The translations under genes and the position numbers were made by a program. The notes beneath the pieces are model-generated. The model was not told where the DNA came from, ran no database searches, and saw only the letters and a list, made by a program, of their open reading frames with translations. Positions 21,693 to 32,302 of a stretch of DNA of 64,000 nt are shown piece by piece (position 1 is the stretch's first letter; every line of letters starts with the position of its first letter). Location of the stretch: contig NC_087068.1 of NCBI RefSeq assembly GCF_963678635.1, positions 42,305,649-42,369,648 of the forward strand, given 5' to 3'. Source of the stretch: Symsagittifera roscoffensis. Taxonomy: Eukaryota > Xenacoelomorpha > Acoela > Convolutidae.

Positions 21693-22814
21693 CTAAAACA
21701 ACAAACAGTTCTAAAGAGAAGGTAATTTATAAGGTGACTTAAATAATGAACTTCCCTGTTAGCTCTACACTCACACTCAAAATTGTGTAAATTTGGTTCG
21801 AACAACATTTTTTTCGAAACTGGTCAGATACTTTTGAATCACCAGAAACCACAAGTTGTTGCTGTGGGGATATTGCTTATAAATCCAAAATTTAAAAAGA
21901 ATAATGTTAGTTATTTTTCACTTGCGCTTCCACAAATAGCATTTTCAGCCCAGAAAGTTCCAACAAATAGCGGATTAAGGGTGGGAGCAAGGTGGACGCC
22001 ACCTCCTCCCTCTCTCAGCGCCCCATGTAATCCCCGGGCTCTTTTTCGTTATCCCCCCTACTGCGAGTTTTTACAGGTAATTTTTTTGGGATCTACTTAA
22101 CAATCCCCCCCCCTATAGTACCTACTTACGAATCTTCCACCCCAATAAAGAAATACAGTAAATTAGCACTGAGCTTTCTATTGAGAATTCTAATTTTACT
22201 GCATTCTGATTGGTCGAAAAATCGACCATTTTGATTGATTTACTTAACAACCTCCAGACCCCCCCCCCCCCGCCCTTTTCTTGAAAGGGTGGAGATTGTT
22301 AGAGAGATCCTTTTTTGTTTGCATATTGTTCGATTGCTAGGAGGGAGAGGAGTTTTGGGAGTAAATAAAACACCCTTTAACTTCGTGGTTGTAAAACCGA
22401 TCAAAAACGACCAAAAAACTACCTGTAGACACCAATAAATTGATGACCATTCCAGGCTTTAGTTTTCTTAGAAAATTGAAAAGACGTTGTTTTTTATTTT
22501 TAAACCCAATTTGTGTTGTTTTAGCGGTATATTGGCATGGATTCTTTACTCCGGCTCTTTCACATGTGAGTATGAACTTGATTCAATAGTGGGATCCGAG
22601 TGGAAAAAGTCTCGCTAGAACTGTCCTTGCTAAAATCAATTTTGTGATATGGTATTTTTAAAGAACCGACATTATATCTAACTATAAGGGTTCTCTGTAT
22701 CATTTGCGATTAACATGACGTCGTGTTCTGCAAATTGAGCCGCTGACATATGCCTATTCTGTCGAGAGTTGTTTTTCATGTTCAGTAAAAGAAATTATTG
22801 ACGTTTTGTTAGTC
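21693..22814. other. No gene recognised
   Basis: The stretch is A/T-rich with pyrimidine and C runs (C12 near 22259). No exon of the dynein or of any other family was recognised. Confidence 0.5.
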
Positions 22815-22819
22815 AAAAA
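22815..22819 (-). terminator. Pol III terminator of the tRNA-Lys gene
   Basis: A run of five T on the minus strand begins five bases after the discriminator base of the tRNA. This is the usual RNA polymerase III stop. Confidence 0.8.
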
Positions 22820-22823
22820 GATA

Positions 22824-22896
22824 CGCCCCACAAGGGACTCGAACCCTTGACCGTTGGATTAAAAGTCCAACGCTCTACCGACTGAGCTAGCAGGGC
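22824..22896 (-). tRNA. tRNA-Lys (anticodon TTT)
   Basis: The 73-base gene folds into a complete cloverleaf. The acceptor GCCCTGC pairs with GTGGGGC (two G-U pairs). The D arm is GCTC/GAGC, the anticodon arm TTGGA-CTTTTAA-TCCAA, and the T arm AAGGG-TTCGAGT-CCCTT, with G as discriminator. Boxes A and B are intact. It has no intron. Its mature 3' end is the exact partner of the BEL primer-binding site at 31292-31309. Confidence 0.95.
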
Positions 22897-23170
22897 TCGT
22901 TTGAACGTCCCACCTAGTAGATCCTGAACTGCGTCAATATTTAACCGCATAAATCTCCTACGTCGAAAGCTGGCATAATAGTATTGAAGTTGAAAACTGC
23001 TTTCCCACAAAAAAAGCAAAACTGTTTTGAACGGTGACTATGATTCAATAGCAGAAGCAGAGGAGATTCAGCAAGACCACCGGTGGTTAGTTTCCCGGAG
23101 GTGGTCAAACGTGACTAACCGGTCCGTCAAACGTGATTAACCTGCGAGTGCGAACCTGCCTCACGTGGGC

Positions 23171-23314
23171 AAACTTTCGATAATTTGAATGAAATCACCA
23201 ATCCAAAAACTAGAACATTTTGACTCAAAGTGCCTCAAGAGTGTCTGTAAATAAAGTGCCTCAAAATTGATCTGGTTTTTGCATCGGTGATTTCAATTAA
23301 ATTATCGTAAGTTT
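23171..23314. mobile_element. Short MITE with 30-base inverted ends
   Basis: AAACTTTCGATAATTTGAAT on the left matches the inverse of the right end (AAACTTACGATAATTTAATT), and both continue GAAATCACC. It is 144 bases long and non-coding. Confidence 0.55.
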
Positions 23315-24301
23315 GGTACTACTATGATAGAGTGGTCCCTCGAAAAAGCAACTATGGTAGACAGGTCTCGCATGCAATTGAAAACTAATTTGTGTATAAA
23401 TTATTCATTTCAAAAATCTTGCAAAATATGTTCAGCCAGGAACTTTTCATATTGAAAATTGCAATTACTATTGTGTATATATTGAAATTTAATCGCTTTA
23501 CTTTATTTTACGGTTTAACAACAATATAATTGGGTTGACTTATTTGTCATCAAAACCCACTACCCGGGTTGACCTCCATACACCGAAAATGCTTACCATA
23601 CAATTCCATACATCAAGTGTGTGGGAAAATGCTTGTCATACAATTTTCATACAATTTCTAAAAATGGTTGAAAACTGGTATAAACTCATTTCTGTGGCTG
23701 TTTGATTCTGATAAAACAATCTGGTGATAAAAAACTGAGGTTTTCGTTTTTTGAAAAAAAATGCTTATCATACAATTCCCATATATGAAAATTGTATGAC
23801 TGGCATTTTTTTGATGACGAGTAATTTTTTTTCAACCGCAAATCAATTTTCGTACGCAAACAAACATTTTTCGAAAAAAAATTTTTGCATGCAAAATTTA
23901 ATATTTTGTGTGCATAACGTAGTCCTGGATACGATAAAATTGGCTTTTATTTTCTTTTCACTTAATTTTTTTTTCAAAAACGCTGAAAATTCCTTTTTCT
24001 TTTGTATAGGGTGTTAATGTACGCCTTGATTAATGTCAGATAATTTGAAAATTCAAAAATTTAATATAATCGTCATTAAAAAAATTTGCCAAAAAATATA
24101 AGTTTGTTACTTTTGTTATATCATTTGTGAAAGACAGTCAAATTCAGGTCATTTTCTATGCATTGTAAATGCAAGTCCGTCCAATCTTTTGGTGTTTTGG
24201 GTAACCAAGGTCTTTCGCACTTGTGTTCGGTTGCAACTACAACCGAAAATTTTTCAGAAACAAAATTTAGAAAGAAAACATCCAAATTTTTGGTTTATGG
24301 G
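23315..24301. other. No gene recognised
   Basis: A/T-rich sequence with several CATACAATT repeats between 23570 and 23800. The motif ACTACTATGATAGAGTGG at 23318 is repeated at the right edge of the window (63964). Confidence 0.45.
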
Positions 24302-24630
24302 AATTCAAAATCATTTTAATTAGAAGTCAACGTTAAATTGTAATTAGAATATTTAAGGACCGTGCTAAATTTTCAATGACTATATCTAGTTAATTAGATT
24401 GCAGTAAAAAAAATTGAGATAATGATACTAAAATGTTGATTTTTGGGCAAAGAATTGGAAAAAAACAAAGAAATTTTTTGATAAAATGGGTCGCGCGTTT
24501 TTTGCGAAAAAAGGTGAAAAAAACTTTGAATCACTTTATCTCCGAACATTTTAAGCATCAAAACAGAAACCAAATTCAACGAACGGAGAACAATATGTAT
24601 GTATCTCGAGACAAAAATTGAAAAAAAGAG
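24302..24630. repeat. 330-base direct repeat, left copy
   Basis: This block is repeated with only scattered differences at 25444-25774, where it runs into the assembly gap. Each copy ends in GACAAAAATTGAAAAAAAGAG. Confidence 0.85.
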
Positions 24631-25443
24631 CAAAGTGTGTTTGTCTCCCACAGAGATTGTTTTTGGGCCGCCTTCTCTTTACCATATAATTGAACGTTTT
24701 TGAACGGAGCAACAGCCTTCAAATTTTTATTAATATCTTGCTTTATTGGGAAAATACAGATATCAATACTCTCAAACCAAAATCACAAGAAATTTTTAGA
24801 TAATTTTGAAGCTACTGAACAATAAAATGACTAAACGTAAACAGAAAAAGTTATGCGTAGGTAAAAAAACAGCTGTTAAATGTTATATTGAGACATCAAT
24901 CCATAGCAAAAAACAGAAAGTTTTTAAAACTTAAAAATTTTTCAAATTATGGCTATAGTTAAAGATGATAAACTAGCACTTGAAAAACGACTTAAATTAT
25001 TTAGAAAAAAAAACAGTTGTTTAATTAGAAATAGTTACTTATTTAGAGAAAATCAGTAATAAATCTGATTCAAATACATTGAGTTTAAATCAAGATGTAG
25101 AAATACTGACTTTGGGCCGTTTAGTGCATAAGACCCCAAGTATGATAGTTAAGTCCCTGAGAAAAGCAAAGATTCTTTCAACTTACATAGCCCAAATTTC
25201 CTAATTTTGCGATCTAGTTATTTTCAATGTAAGAAGCGAGAAAACAAAACAGTGATGGCGCTGGTTGGTTTGGTTGATACAAATGTGATCACTGTAACCT
25301 TAAACTGATCTGTAACAAAGCCGATTTATGAGCAAAAACGAATTGGTGACTTTTTCATGCAGCTATTTTTGGTGTGCGTATTTTCGGGTCTGGTTGAAAT
25401 TTTTTTGCCGATTTGAACTAAATTTTAATATTTTACATTCGTT

Positions 25444-25774
25444 AATTCAAAATCATTTTAATTAGAAGTCAACATTAAATTGTAATTAGAATATTTAAGG
25501 ACCGTGCTAAATTTTCAATGACTATATCTAGTTAATTAGATTGCAGTAAAAAAAAATTGAGATATTGATACTAAAATGTTGATTTTTGGGCAAAGAATTG
25601 GAAAAAAAACAAAGAAAATTTTTGTTAAAATGGGTCCCGCGTTTTTTGCGAAAAAAGGTGAAAAAAACTTTGAATCACTTTATCTCCGAACATTTTAAGC
25701 ATCAAAACAGAAACCGAATTCAACGAACGGAGAACATTATGTATGTATCTCGAGACAAAAATTGAAAAAAAGAG
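25444..25774. repeat. 330-base direct repeat, right copy at the gap
   Basis: The copy stops one base before the run of N. It is close to identical to 24302-24630, so the gap may reflect a repeat the assembler could not cross. Confidence 0.85.
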
Positions 25775-25775
25775 G

Positions 25776-25975
25776 NNNNNNNNNNNNNNNNNNNNNNNNN
25801 NNNNNNNNNNNNNNNNNNNNNNNNNNNNNNNNNNNNNNNNNNNNNNNNNNNNNNNNNNNNNNNNNNNNNNNNNNNNNNNNNNNNNNNNNNNNNNNNNNNN
25901 NNNNNNNNNNNNNNNNNNNNNNNNNNNNNNNNNNNNNNNNNNNNNNNNNNNNNNNNNNNNNNNNNNNNNNNNNNN
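25776..25975. other. Assembly gap (200 N)
   Basis: Exactly 200 unknown bases, probably a placeholder length. The BEL pol region and 3' LTR fall into it or were lost. Confidence 0.99.
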
Positions 25976-28900
25976 GGTCTAACGGCGTGGTAGTAGTCTT
26001 GTCCGATAATAACTTCAACGTCCTCATAAGTATATTGAATGGGCTTAATAGGTGCTAATTGTGGATATTTGTTCTGCAAGTCAGCAATATTGATTAATTC
26101 GGAACCAATCCGAATATTGTCTTTAACATATGCACAGAGAGAAAATACGAAATCACTATTATTCGGCTCGGAGGAAACTGTAAACTTGACCCTCTGAGTC
26201 TCAACAACGGTGGTTGAATTGAAAGCACTAATTGACAAGTTAACGGGCTCCCCTACTAAGCCGAGACGGTTTACGAGTGACGAAGTCACCCAGGAGTGAG
26301 TCGATGCACTATCACAAAGAACCAACGTCAGGAGACTGGTTACATCCGAGGATACACCAAGTGTTGCAATTGGCAACAACCCTTTAGAAGATTCAATGTC
26401 ATCTACATCACTAACAGCGGCATGGGTGGAAGTGTTTGTATTCTCTTTGGATTTGTTTGTTCCAGCCTTATTCGAGACATTTGAATTTTCCTTCCGAGGA
26501 AATATTCTTTCGGCTCCATGGAGCAAGACATTATGTGTGCTATCACACTCTGGCTTCGGGCACTTTTTTGCTCTAGAACATTGCCGGAAACTATGATTGC
26601 CATTGAGGCAAGCGAAGCAAAGTTTCTGTTCAGCTACGTATTTTGCTCGCTGAGTAGCATTCTTTTCCTTAAAAACAGCACAATTCCACAATGCATGACC
26701 ACCCTTACACAAAACGCACGGCGGAAACTTAGACTTATCCTGAGCCTTACTAGTTACCTGGCTATTGGCTGCAAAAACTTTGGTTGTTTTTGGTTTAACT
26801 GGTTCCTCGTTTTTTGCCTTAGAGTTGAGTAAACGTAATCTTTCATGCCCCTCGGCCTTTTCTTTCAACCAGTTGTTAAAGTCTAAGAGTGTTGGTCGCT
26901 GCCACTTATGTCTAACAGTATGCATTGACCAAGCCTCCTTGAGGTTAGGCGGAAGTTTACTAACAGCTTGGTTTAACCGGTTAACACTCTTTAGATCTTC
27001 GTTGAAAGACAATGATTTGAAAACTGCTACGAGGCCAGATATGGCAGAGGAGAAACTAATGACATTATCCGAATTGTGCATCTTAAGTGGAGGAAAAGTA
27101 TTCAGCTTATCAAGATGCGCACCAACAATGGTATGTGGTTGCCCAAACTTCCGTTGCAAGGTGGCCAGTGCATCCTTGTACATAACGCCACTATAACTAA
27201 ACTCCGCAATTGCGGTTTTTGCTTTGCCTGTGACGAGCGTTTTTAAGTATGTCAGTTTCGTATCATCGGTGAGAACAGCGGAATCAACGGTGGACTTAAA
27301 CTGACCAAACCATTCGTGCCAGTTTAACGGGTTGCCGTCAAACTGGGCTAACTTTCATTCAGGAAGATGATCTTTGCGGCTATGCATCAATAATTCCGCC
27401 AATTCACGGGTGGAGAGAGGTCGATCCGATGAACAACCTTGGTTCGGATAAGCGGGAGACGGTGCGTAGTCTTCGTTGACTGGCTGATAACCAGTATTAG
27501 TTTGATTGACAAAATGCGGAACATGTTGTGGATGATTTGGGGGAGTATTAAAATACACAGTCCCACCACTAGTATACGGAGCGGCGGTGTTACACGATGG
27601 GACAATAGTTGTCACATTAGAAAAAATGTTTCCAGCATTACAACACTGAGCAGGCGTGACGATTGGAGTTGTAGCTGCCAATCGCCATAAGTTTGCATCA
27701 CTTGTGTAGTAATCGTTGATACTAGGTGACACAGTATGCGGAACAAAGGGAAGATTATGTTGCGTCTGGACTGGCGCTGCATGGCAATTAGGTGCCGAAA
27801 AGAAAACCGGCGTTGGGTTTACTCCAGAAGATGAGAAGCCACCGCCAGCAAATGCAGGCGACAAAGAAACAAAACCAGAACCGGGTTGGGCCGGTAACAT
27901 TGGGACAGGTAATGATTCCGGTTGCGCGATGGCAAAACTACCATTAGCTATGTTTGAACTCATGGTCTGTAAAGGAACATCAGACGGTGGTGGTAACACG
28001 TGTGCACTAGAATGCATATTGTTAACTGGGAATGGAACAGAGGCTGGGAATGAAACAGAAGCTTGCAATGGCAAAAGGCTTGCACTGCCAAATTGAGGCA
28101 TAGCCCGATGTCCATAACTATGGATTCCAGGGTCACTCAATGCTGTGTGCTCATGGTTATGACTATTACTGGTGTGAATTGCATGAGCAAGGAGGGCGGA
28201 AGTCGTCGGTCCTGACGAAATGGGTACATGAGTGAAGGCCTGCAAACCTGGCGCACTAGGAACGTCGGGAGGTGCTTGTGAACTAACAGAGTCTACCCAA
28301 TCATTAGTTCGATCGGTTGCTACCTTTGAAATAGATTGACTTACTCCTGTTAAGTTACTTTCCGCTACCTTCTCGCTAACCTCAGATGAACTGTCCTCAA
28401 GTTCAAACGCTTTCAATTCCATTTCAATTAGTTGCTTTTTATGATTTTCAGCCAATTGCTCTAGTTCCAGCTGACTTTGTTCGAACTTAAGACGGTTCTC
28501 TTGCTCTTTAAGTCTTAAAGATACTTGATACTGCCTTTCCAGCTCCTCATGGCGTCGTTTTACTAAAGCTAACTCATGCCGTTTCTCACTTGATGACATA
28601 GTGCGAACAGTCGACGTATGACGAGTGGAAGCAGATTTATGAGACTTATGTGAGTCAAGCTTTCTACTATCCTTAGACTTATTAGAGACCTTAGACCTGT
28701 TTTCAGATACTCGTGCTGCTGAATCACTTGTTTTGTGCGAGCGTGAGGATGTCTCAGACCTAGTTTCTTGTAAAGATCCCTTGCTCCCTGTAATGCCGGC
28801 TGCTGGAAATGACGAAGGTTCAAGGCTCATCTTGTAACTCTGAGCTTCGTGCATTACTTTATCGTTCATTTCGGTTACTTTCTTAAGCCAAAGGTCTTGC

Positions 28901-29148
28901 TGAGCAATAATTTTTTCAGGATTTTCCGTTTTTCCCGCTAACCTAATTAATTGCTCATTCACGTCGACAGCTTTTTCCAACGCAATTTTACATTTGTAAA
29001 CAGCATTATCAATTTTTGTAGTGCGACCATTATTCTCAATGTACTCAAGTAATAATGAATGACCTTTAAGCAGCTCATTTTCTAGATTTAGACGGGTTTC
29101 GAATAACTTGCGTATCTTACTTTGGAATTTTTCGTCCATGTTTTTCAC
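25976..29148 (-). pseudogene. BEL gag and protease with an in-frame TGA
   Basis: Residues 1-597 form an amino-terminal gag part with coiled coils (charged repeats around residues 190-250) and a Pro/Ser/His-rich middle. A TGA at 27357-27355 interrupts the frame. After it the same frame runs on with FDGNPLNWHEWFGQF, typical of the DUF1759 gag domain. Then come two zinc knuckles (CVLCKGGHALWNC, CFACLNGNHSFRQC) and a third Cys/His cluster. A retropepsin follows with the motif LCDSASTHSW. The ORF ends at the gap. The lone stop is either a recent nonsense change or a readthrough site; I favour the former. Confidence 0.85.
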
Positions 29149-29232
29149 AAATTGACAATATTCTACGGATGCTCACTTATAGAAAACAATCAATAAAATG
29201 AGATACTGTTTTGGTACGTAATCAAATTTGCA

Positions 29233-29970
29233 TTAATAAATCAACATTAGCTTACAAGACGGGGGAACTTGACGTCTCAAAGCTTCTACCTGAAGCCTAT
29301 TTCTTATAGCTTTCCGAGCTTTGAGGGGTAAGCGGTTTCGCTTCTTACGTGTCTTAAGGATGTTGAGATTAGCGCTATAACGCCTTAGAAGGAGGAGAGT
29401 CTTTAACTCAAGGGAAGGAGGCTGGTGAAGCTCTTTGTACTTCTCAATTAGTACCTGGTCCTTAGCCTTACGCTTAGAGATGAAGTCTTTAACGACGTTG
29501 AGAACGAGAATACCTGTTGAATCTAAACTTTCCTCTATATCCTCGGTTCCGTTCCGTCTACAGTATACGATCGCACAAATGTTTGTCCTATACCTTAACA
29601 ACAAATTGACAAGTTGCTCACTACTCAGCTTGCGGTTATTGTTGCTGCGGTGCATACTTATCGAGTTATTAATGGCGTCGTGCCAAATTACAAGGTCGTT
29701 ACGGTGCGACAAGTAATGATGAAGGTAGTACTGTATTGTTTTCTGAGAGTCCCTAGCGTTAAAGTTCAAACTTAAACCTGGCTTCGTAAAGCAAGTATCT
29801 TTGACGCGCTTCTGGGACGGAGCGGGAAGTTTTCGGAGCGCGTGATCCAAAGAACTAGCTCCTAGAATGAATACCATACACTTAGGGGACCTATGCGACG
29901 GCTTCGTTACGCTTAAGTACCAATGGGGTTGGAAAATTAAGTAGGTCGGTTGAACTCCAACAACACACAC
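29233..29970 (-). CDS. Extra ORF ahead of gag in the BEL element, function unknown
   Basis: The 245-codon ORF lies between the leader and gag, in the same strand and frame as gag, 84 bases upstream. The likely start is the Met in CMVFILGASSLDHALRKLP. It continues with DLVIWHDAINNSIS, CAIVYCRRNGTEDIE, LVLNVVKDFISKRKAKD and a basic end. The GAS near the start and the WHD/NN block recall SGNH-type hydrolases, which some retrotransposons encode, but the match is loose and no full catalytic set is visible. It has no zinc finger, RT or membrane segment. The first 25 codons overlap a 205-base direct repeat and may be leader. Confidence 0.55.
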   Translation of the reverse strand: MCVVGVQPTYLIFQPHWYLSVTKPSHRSPKCMVFILGASSLDHALRKLPAPSQKRVKDTCFTKPGLSLNFNARDSQKTIQYYLHHYLSHRNDLVIWHDAINNSISMHRSNNNRKLSSEQLVNLLLRYRTNICAIVYCRRNGTEDIEESLDSTGILVLNVVKDFISKRKAKDQVLIEKYKELHQPPSLELKTLLLLRRYSANLNILKTRKKRNRLPLKARKAIRNRLQVEALRRQVPPSCKLMLIY

Positions 29971-30240
29971 GGAGTAAACCTGAGGATGAAAGAATTCAAC
30001 TTAACTCAATTAATATCACCGTACCTGACCACTTAACTTTACTGTCACGCATTGAAGTCAATAATCTGACGGGCTGAAACGGCTTTGTTTTACTCGAAGC
30101 GAACTGGCTTTCAGTTTCACCAATGGTGGGTGGGGGATCAGGCAAATTGGTTAAGTTCCAACAACACACGCGGAAGAAACCTGAGGATGAAAAAACTCAA
30201 CTTAATTTGCCTGATATTTCGCTACCAGACCACTTAACAT
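29943..30240. repeat. 205-base direct repeat in the BEL leader
   Basis: CCAACAACACAC followed by GGA, AAACCTGAGGATGAA and ACCTGACCACTTAAC occurs twice, 205 bases apart, with moderate divergence. Confidence 0.65.
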
Positions 30241-30730
30241 AAGGTTGATGTCATCTTACAGCACAGTTTCGCAGAATTCTGGAGACGTTTTGAGGATTTT
30301 TTGGCAATTTTTTACTTTTTATACAAAATTTTTCAGAAAATTTTGGTCAGCAGGTTCGAGTCATAAACCAATCCAAAAAACTAGTCCAGTACCTATTGTC
30401 TATGTTTCGATTTCACTGATTAATATTCCGTTCACATATATCCAAAAATTTTTGGTATCGAGAAAAAATGTCAAGTCAGTTTGTCTATGTACCGACTGTA
30501 AGATATTTCAGTTCAACGGAACTGTCCAAAAATTTTGGGTATTGAGAAAATTACCGGTTGCTAGCTTGCGGGAAAAATTTAAACATGTATGACATCGTAA
30601 ATCAATTTTATAGCACAACTTGAAAGTTTTTTAAGTTTTGGAACCTTCTTACGGTTTTTGATGATTTTGAAGATTGGCGTCACCGGGAAAAAAATCCAAA
30701 AACTTCGGGTGTCGAGAAAAACACAGCTGC

Positions 30731-31135
30731 ACTTCGACCAAAAGTCATCAGTCAGGACACCTGAACAGGCCTCTATGTCAGCTTTCGGCTAGCAGCACAC
30801 TTTCGGTCAACTGGACAGTCGGCCAACACTCGCACTTCCGACGACTTTCGGCTAAACCGCACAATCTGACATTTTTCGCCAGTTCGCACAATCTGACGAT
30901 TTTCTCCCAGCTGGACAGTATGTTAACTTTCGACCAATTTGCACTGTCTGATGATTTTCGTCTAACTGTTCAGTCTGGCAACTTTCGCGGTTTTTTGGCT
31001 GACAGGCACTCTGTCAAAAATTTCGTAGTTTTTCGGCCAACCACACAATTCGGCCTGGTGATCACTGACGATTTCGGCCGATCAAATAGTTCGGCCAACT
31101 AAACACTTTCGCCCAATTCGTCCAACTGAACACTC
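30731..31135. repeat. Degenerate minisatellite in the BEL leader
   Basis: About ten units of roughly 35-40 bases share the core TTTCGGCCAACTGCACAGTC with variable spacers (CTGACGATTTTC). The array lies between the primer-binding site and the first ORF. Confidence 0.65.
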
Positions 31136-31291
31136 GGCGAAATGATGAACTCGGGTCCTGTGTGAGGGAAAGATAGTGAAGCAGTCGTACAACTGACGGA
31201 CGGATACACTCGGGTCCGCGAAACTTTCTAAAGGGTCCCTTGTGTCCCTCGGAGAAGCTCGTGGCTCGTGTCGTGAAGAGAAGACCTCGGG

Positions 31292-31309
31292 GTCCCTTGT
31301 GGGGCGCCA
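31292..31309 (-). other. Primer-binding site for tRNA-Lys
   Basis: The minus strand reads TGGCGCCCCACAAGGGAC, an exact complement of the last 15 bases plus CCA of the tRNA-Lys(TTT) at 22824-22896. It lies about five bases after a plausible LTR end (GCGAGCA) and upstream of the BEL ORFs, which is the expected place for priming minus-strand DNA. Confidence 0.85.
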
Positions 31310-31617
31310 AAATATGCTCGCTAATCTCCAAAAAAACTGTTCCAAATCCGTAAATTAGTAAGAGATATTTCTCGGCAAATAACTCGGTCAATAAAATAAT
31401 TTCGGCATTTTTCTATTGATCAGAACATCATATAACATTTTTATCATCTCTCCATTTCTGGTACAAAACGGCGCAAGCTAGCCACAAGAACCGGTCGGTA
31501 CTGTCCTTGAGACAAATTGCTCTTTTTGGCGGTCAGTCTTAATCAAGGCTGAACCGAATTAGAACCAAAAAACAGTTAAAATAGGATGTAACCCCCGTTT
31601 TTAGTATATTAATACAT

Positions 31618-31702
31618 GGGCAGGTGGGGGACTCGAACCTACGTCAACTGTTATTTCACACATATAATCGGCGTTAGCTTAGGCCACTCGGCCAACTGTG
31701 CT
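31618..31702 (-). mobile_element. tRNA-like (Ser/Leu type) pseudogene or SINE head
   Basis: The minus strand holds TTGGCCGAGTGGCCTAAG (box A and D loop of a long-arm tRNA) and GGTTCGAGTCCCCC (box B). The acceptor and T stems do not pair, so it should not make a working tRNA. Confidence 0.5.
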
Positions 31703-32095
31703 TATTTTATATGCATCTATACTCTTGTTTTATTCTACATTTGCATTGCAACAAACTTGAATTTTTACTTCTGAGCGTGGGTGGTGGGAACATTATGTGC
31801 TACTTGCAAAGAAACCCGCTATTTTTGTTTAAGTGTCAGGTTTTCTGTATTTGAAACGATTCAAGAAACCAGTCATCATAGAATATCAAATCAGAACGGA
31901 GAACTGATGATACAAGTTTCTGTGACATGCTTGCCACCAAAAACCCGTGTTGATAAAACAAAGCAAAATTTCTAGAATAAACACAAGTAAAGAAATTGGA
32001 TTTTTTGAAAAAATGAACGTCTTCAAAACTATTGTCTGCATTTTGAATAAATCGTTGAATTTATTTGCTTGAAAAGCCTTCTTGAAACGGTTTAG

Positions 32096-32221
32096 GTGGG
32101 CAAAAAGGGCTTCGGGATCCTGTACATTCTGCTGACTCTGTTCATGATTGTGGTGGACATGGTACTAGGCGTGGCCATATACTACTGGGACTTGAACTAC
32201 ACCCACCAACCAGACGAAAGA
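32096..32221 (+). CDS. PLAC8-like gene A, internal exon
   Basis: The 126-base exon (42 codons, phase 0) follows GGTTTAG and precedes GTGAGA. It encodes VGKKGFGILYILLTLFMIV, VDMVLGVAIYYWDLNY and THQPDER, a membrane segment with a short loop. Alignment by eye with gene B (KRRGLGIIFFVMCVLFVAL) shows it is the second hydrophobic segment of a PLAC8-like protein. The first exon, which should carry the amino-terminal Cys motif, was not found upstream. Confidence 0.75.
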
Positions 32222-32302
32222 GTGAGATTACTTCTGCATTTGAAATCATATTTGAATTCATTTATGTTATTTGAACACCGATGAGAAAGACAAAATTCAC
32301 CA

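Larger units (their letters stand above)
25976..31315 (-). mobile_element. BEL/Pao LTR retrotransposon, 5' half (truncated at the gap)
   Basis: Read on the minus strand, it has a primer-binding site (31309-31292), a leader of about 1.3 kb with a degenerate minisatellite, an extra ORF (29970-29233), gag (from 29148) and protease, then the gap. Reverse transcriptase, RNase H, integrase and the 3' LTR are not seen. The 5' LTR would end near 31315 (GCGAGCA just before the primer site). Its far end was not resolved, since the second LTR is missing. Confidence 0.82.

Noticed and set aside
22523-22563. Short plus-strand exon between TTTTAG and GTGAGTAT
   Set aside because: Good splice signals, but 41 bases without a recognisable product or partner.
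23520-23800. A CRISPR-like or regulated repeat array (CATACAATT copies)
   Set aside because: Irregular spacing, eukaryotic context and no constant spacer length.
26296-29716. Several plus-strand ORFs of 60-140 codons across the BEL element
   Set aside because: They are shadows of the minus-strand gag-protease frame.
31062-31391. Minus-strand ORF of 109 codons near the BEL primer site
   Set aside because: It spans the LTR end, primer site and minisatellite; composition follows the repeat.
31618-31702. A functional tRNA-Leu/Ser gene
   Set aside because: Boxes A and B are good but the acceptor and T stems do not pair.
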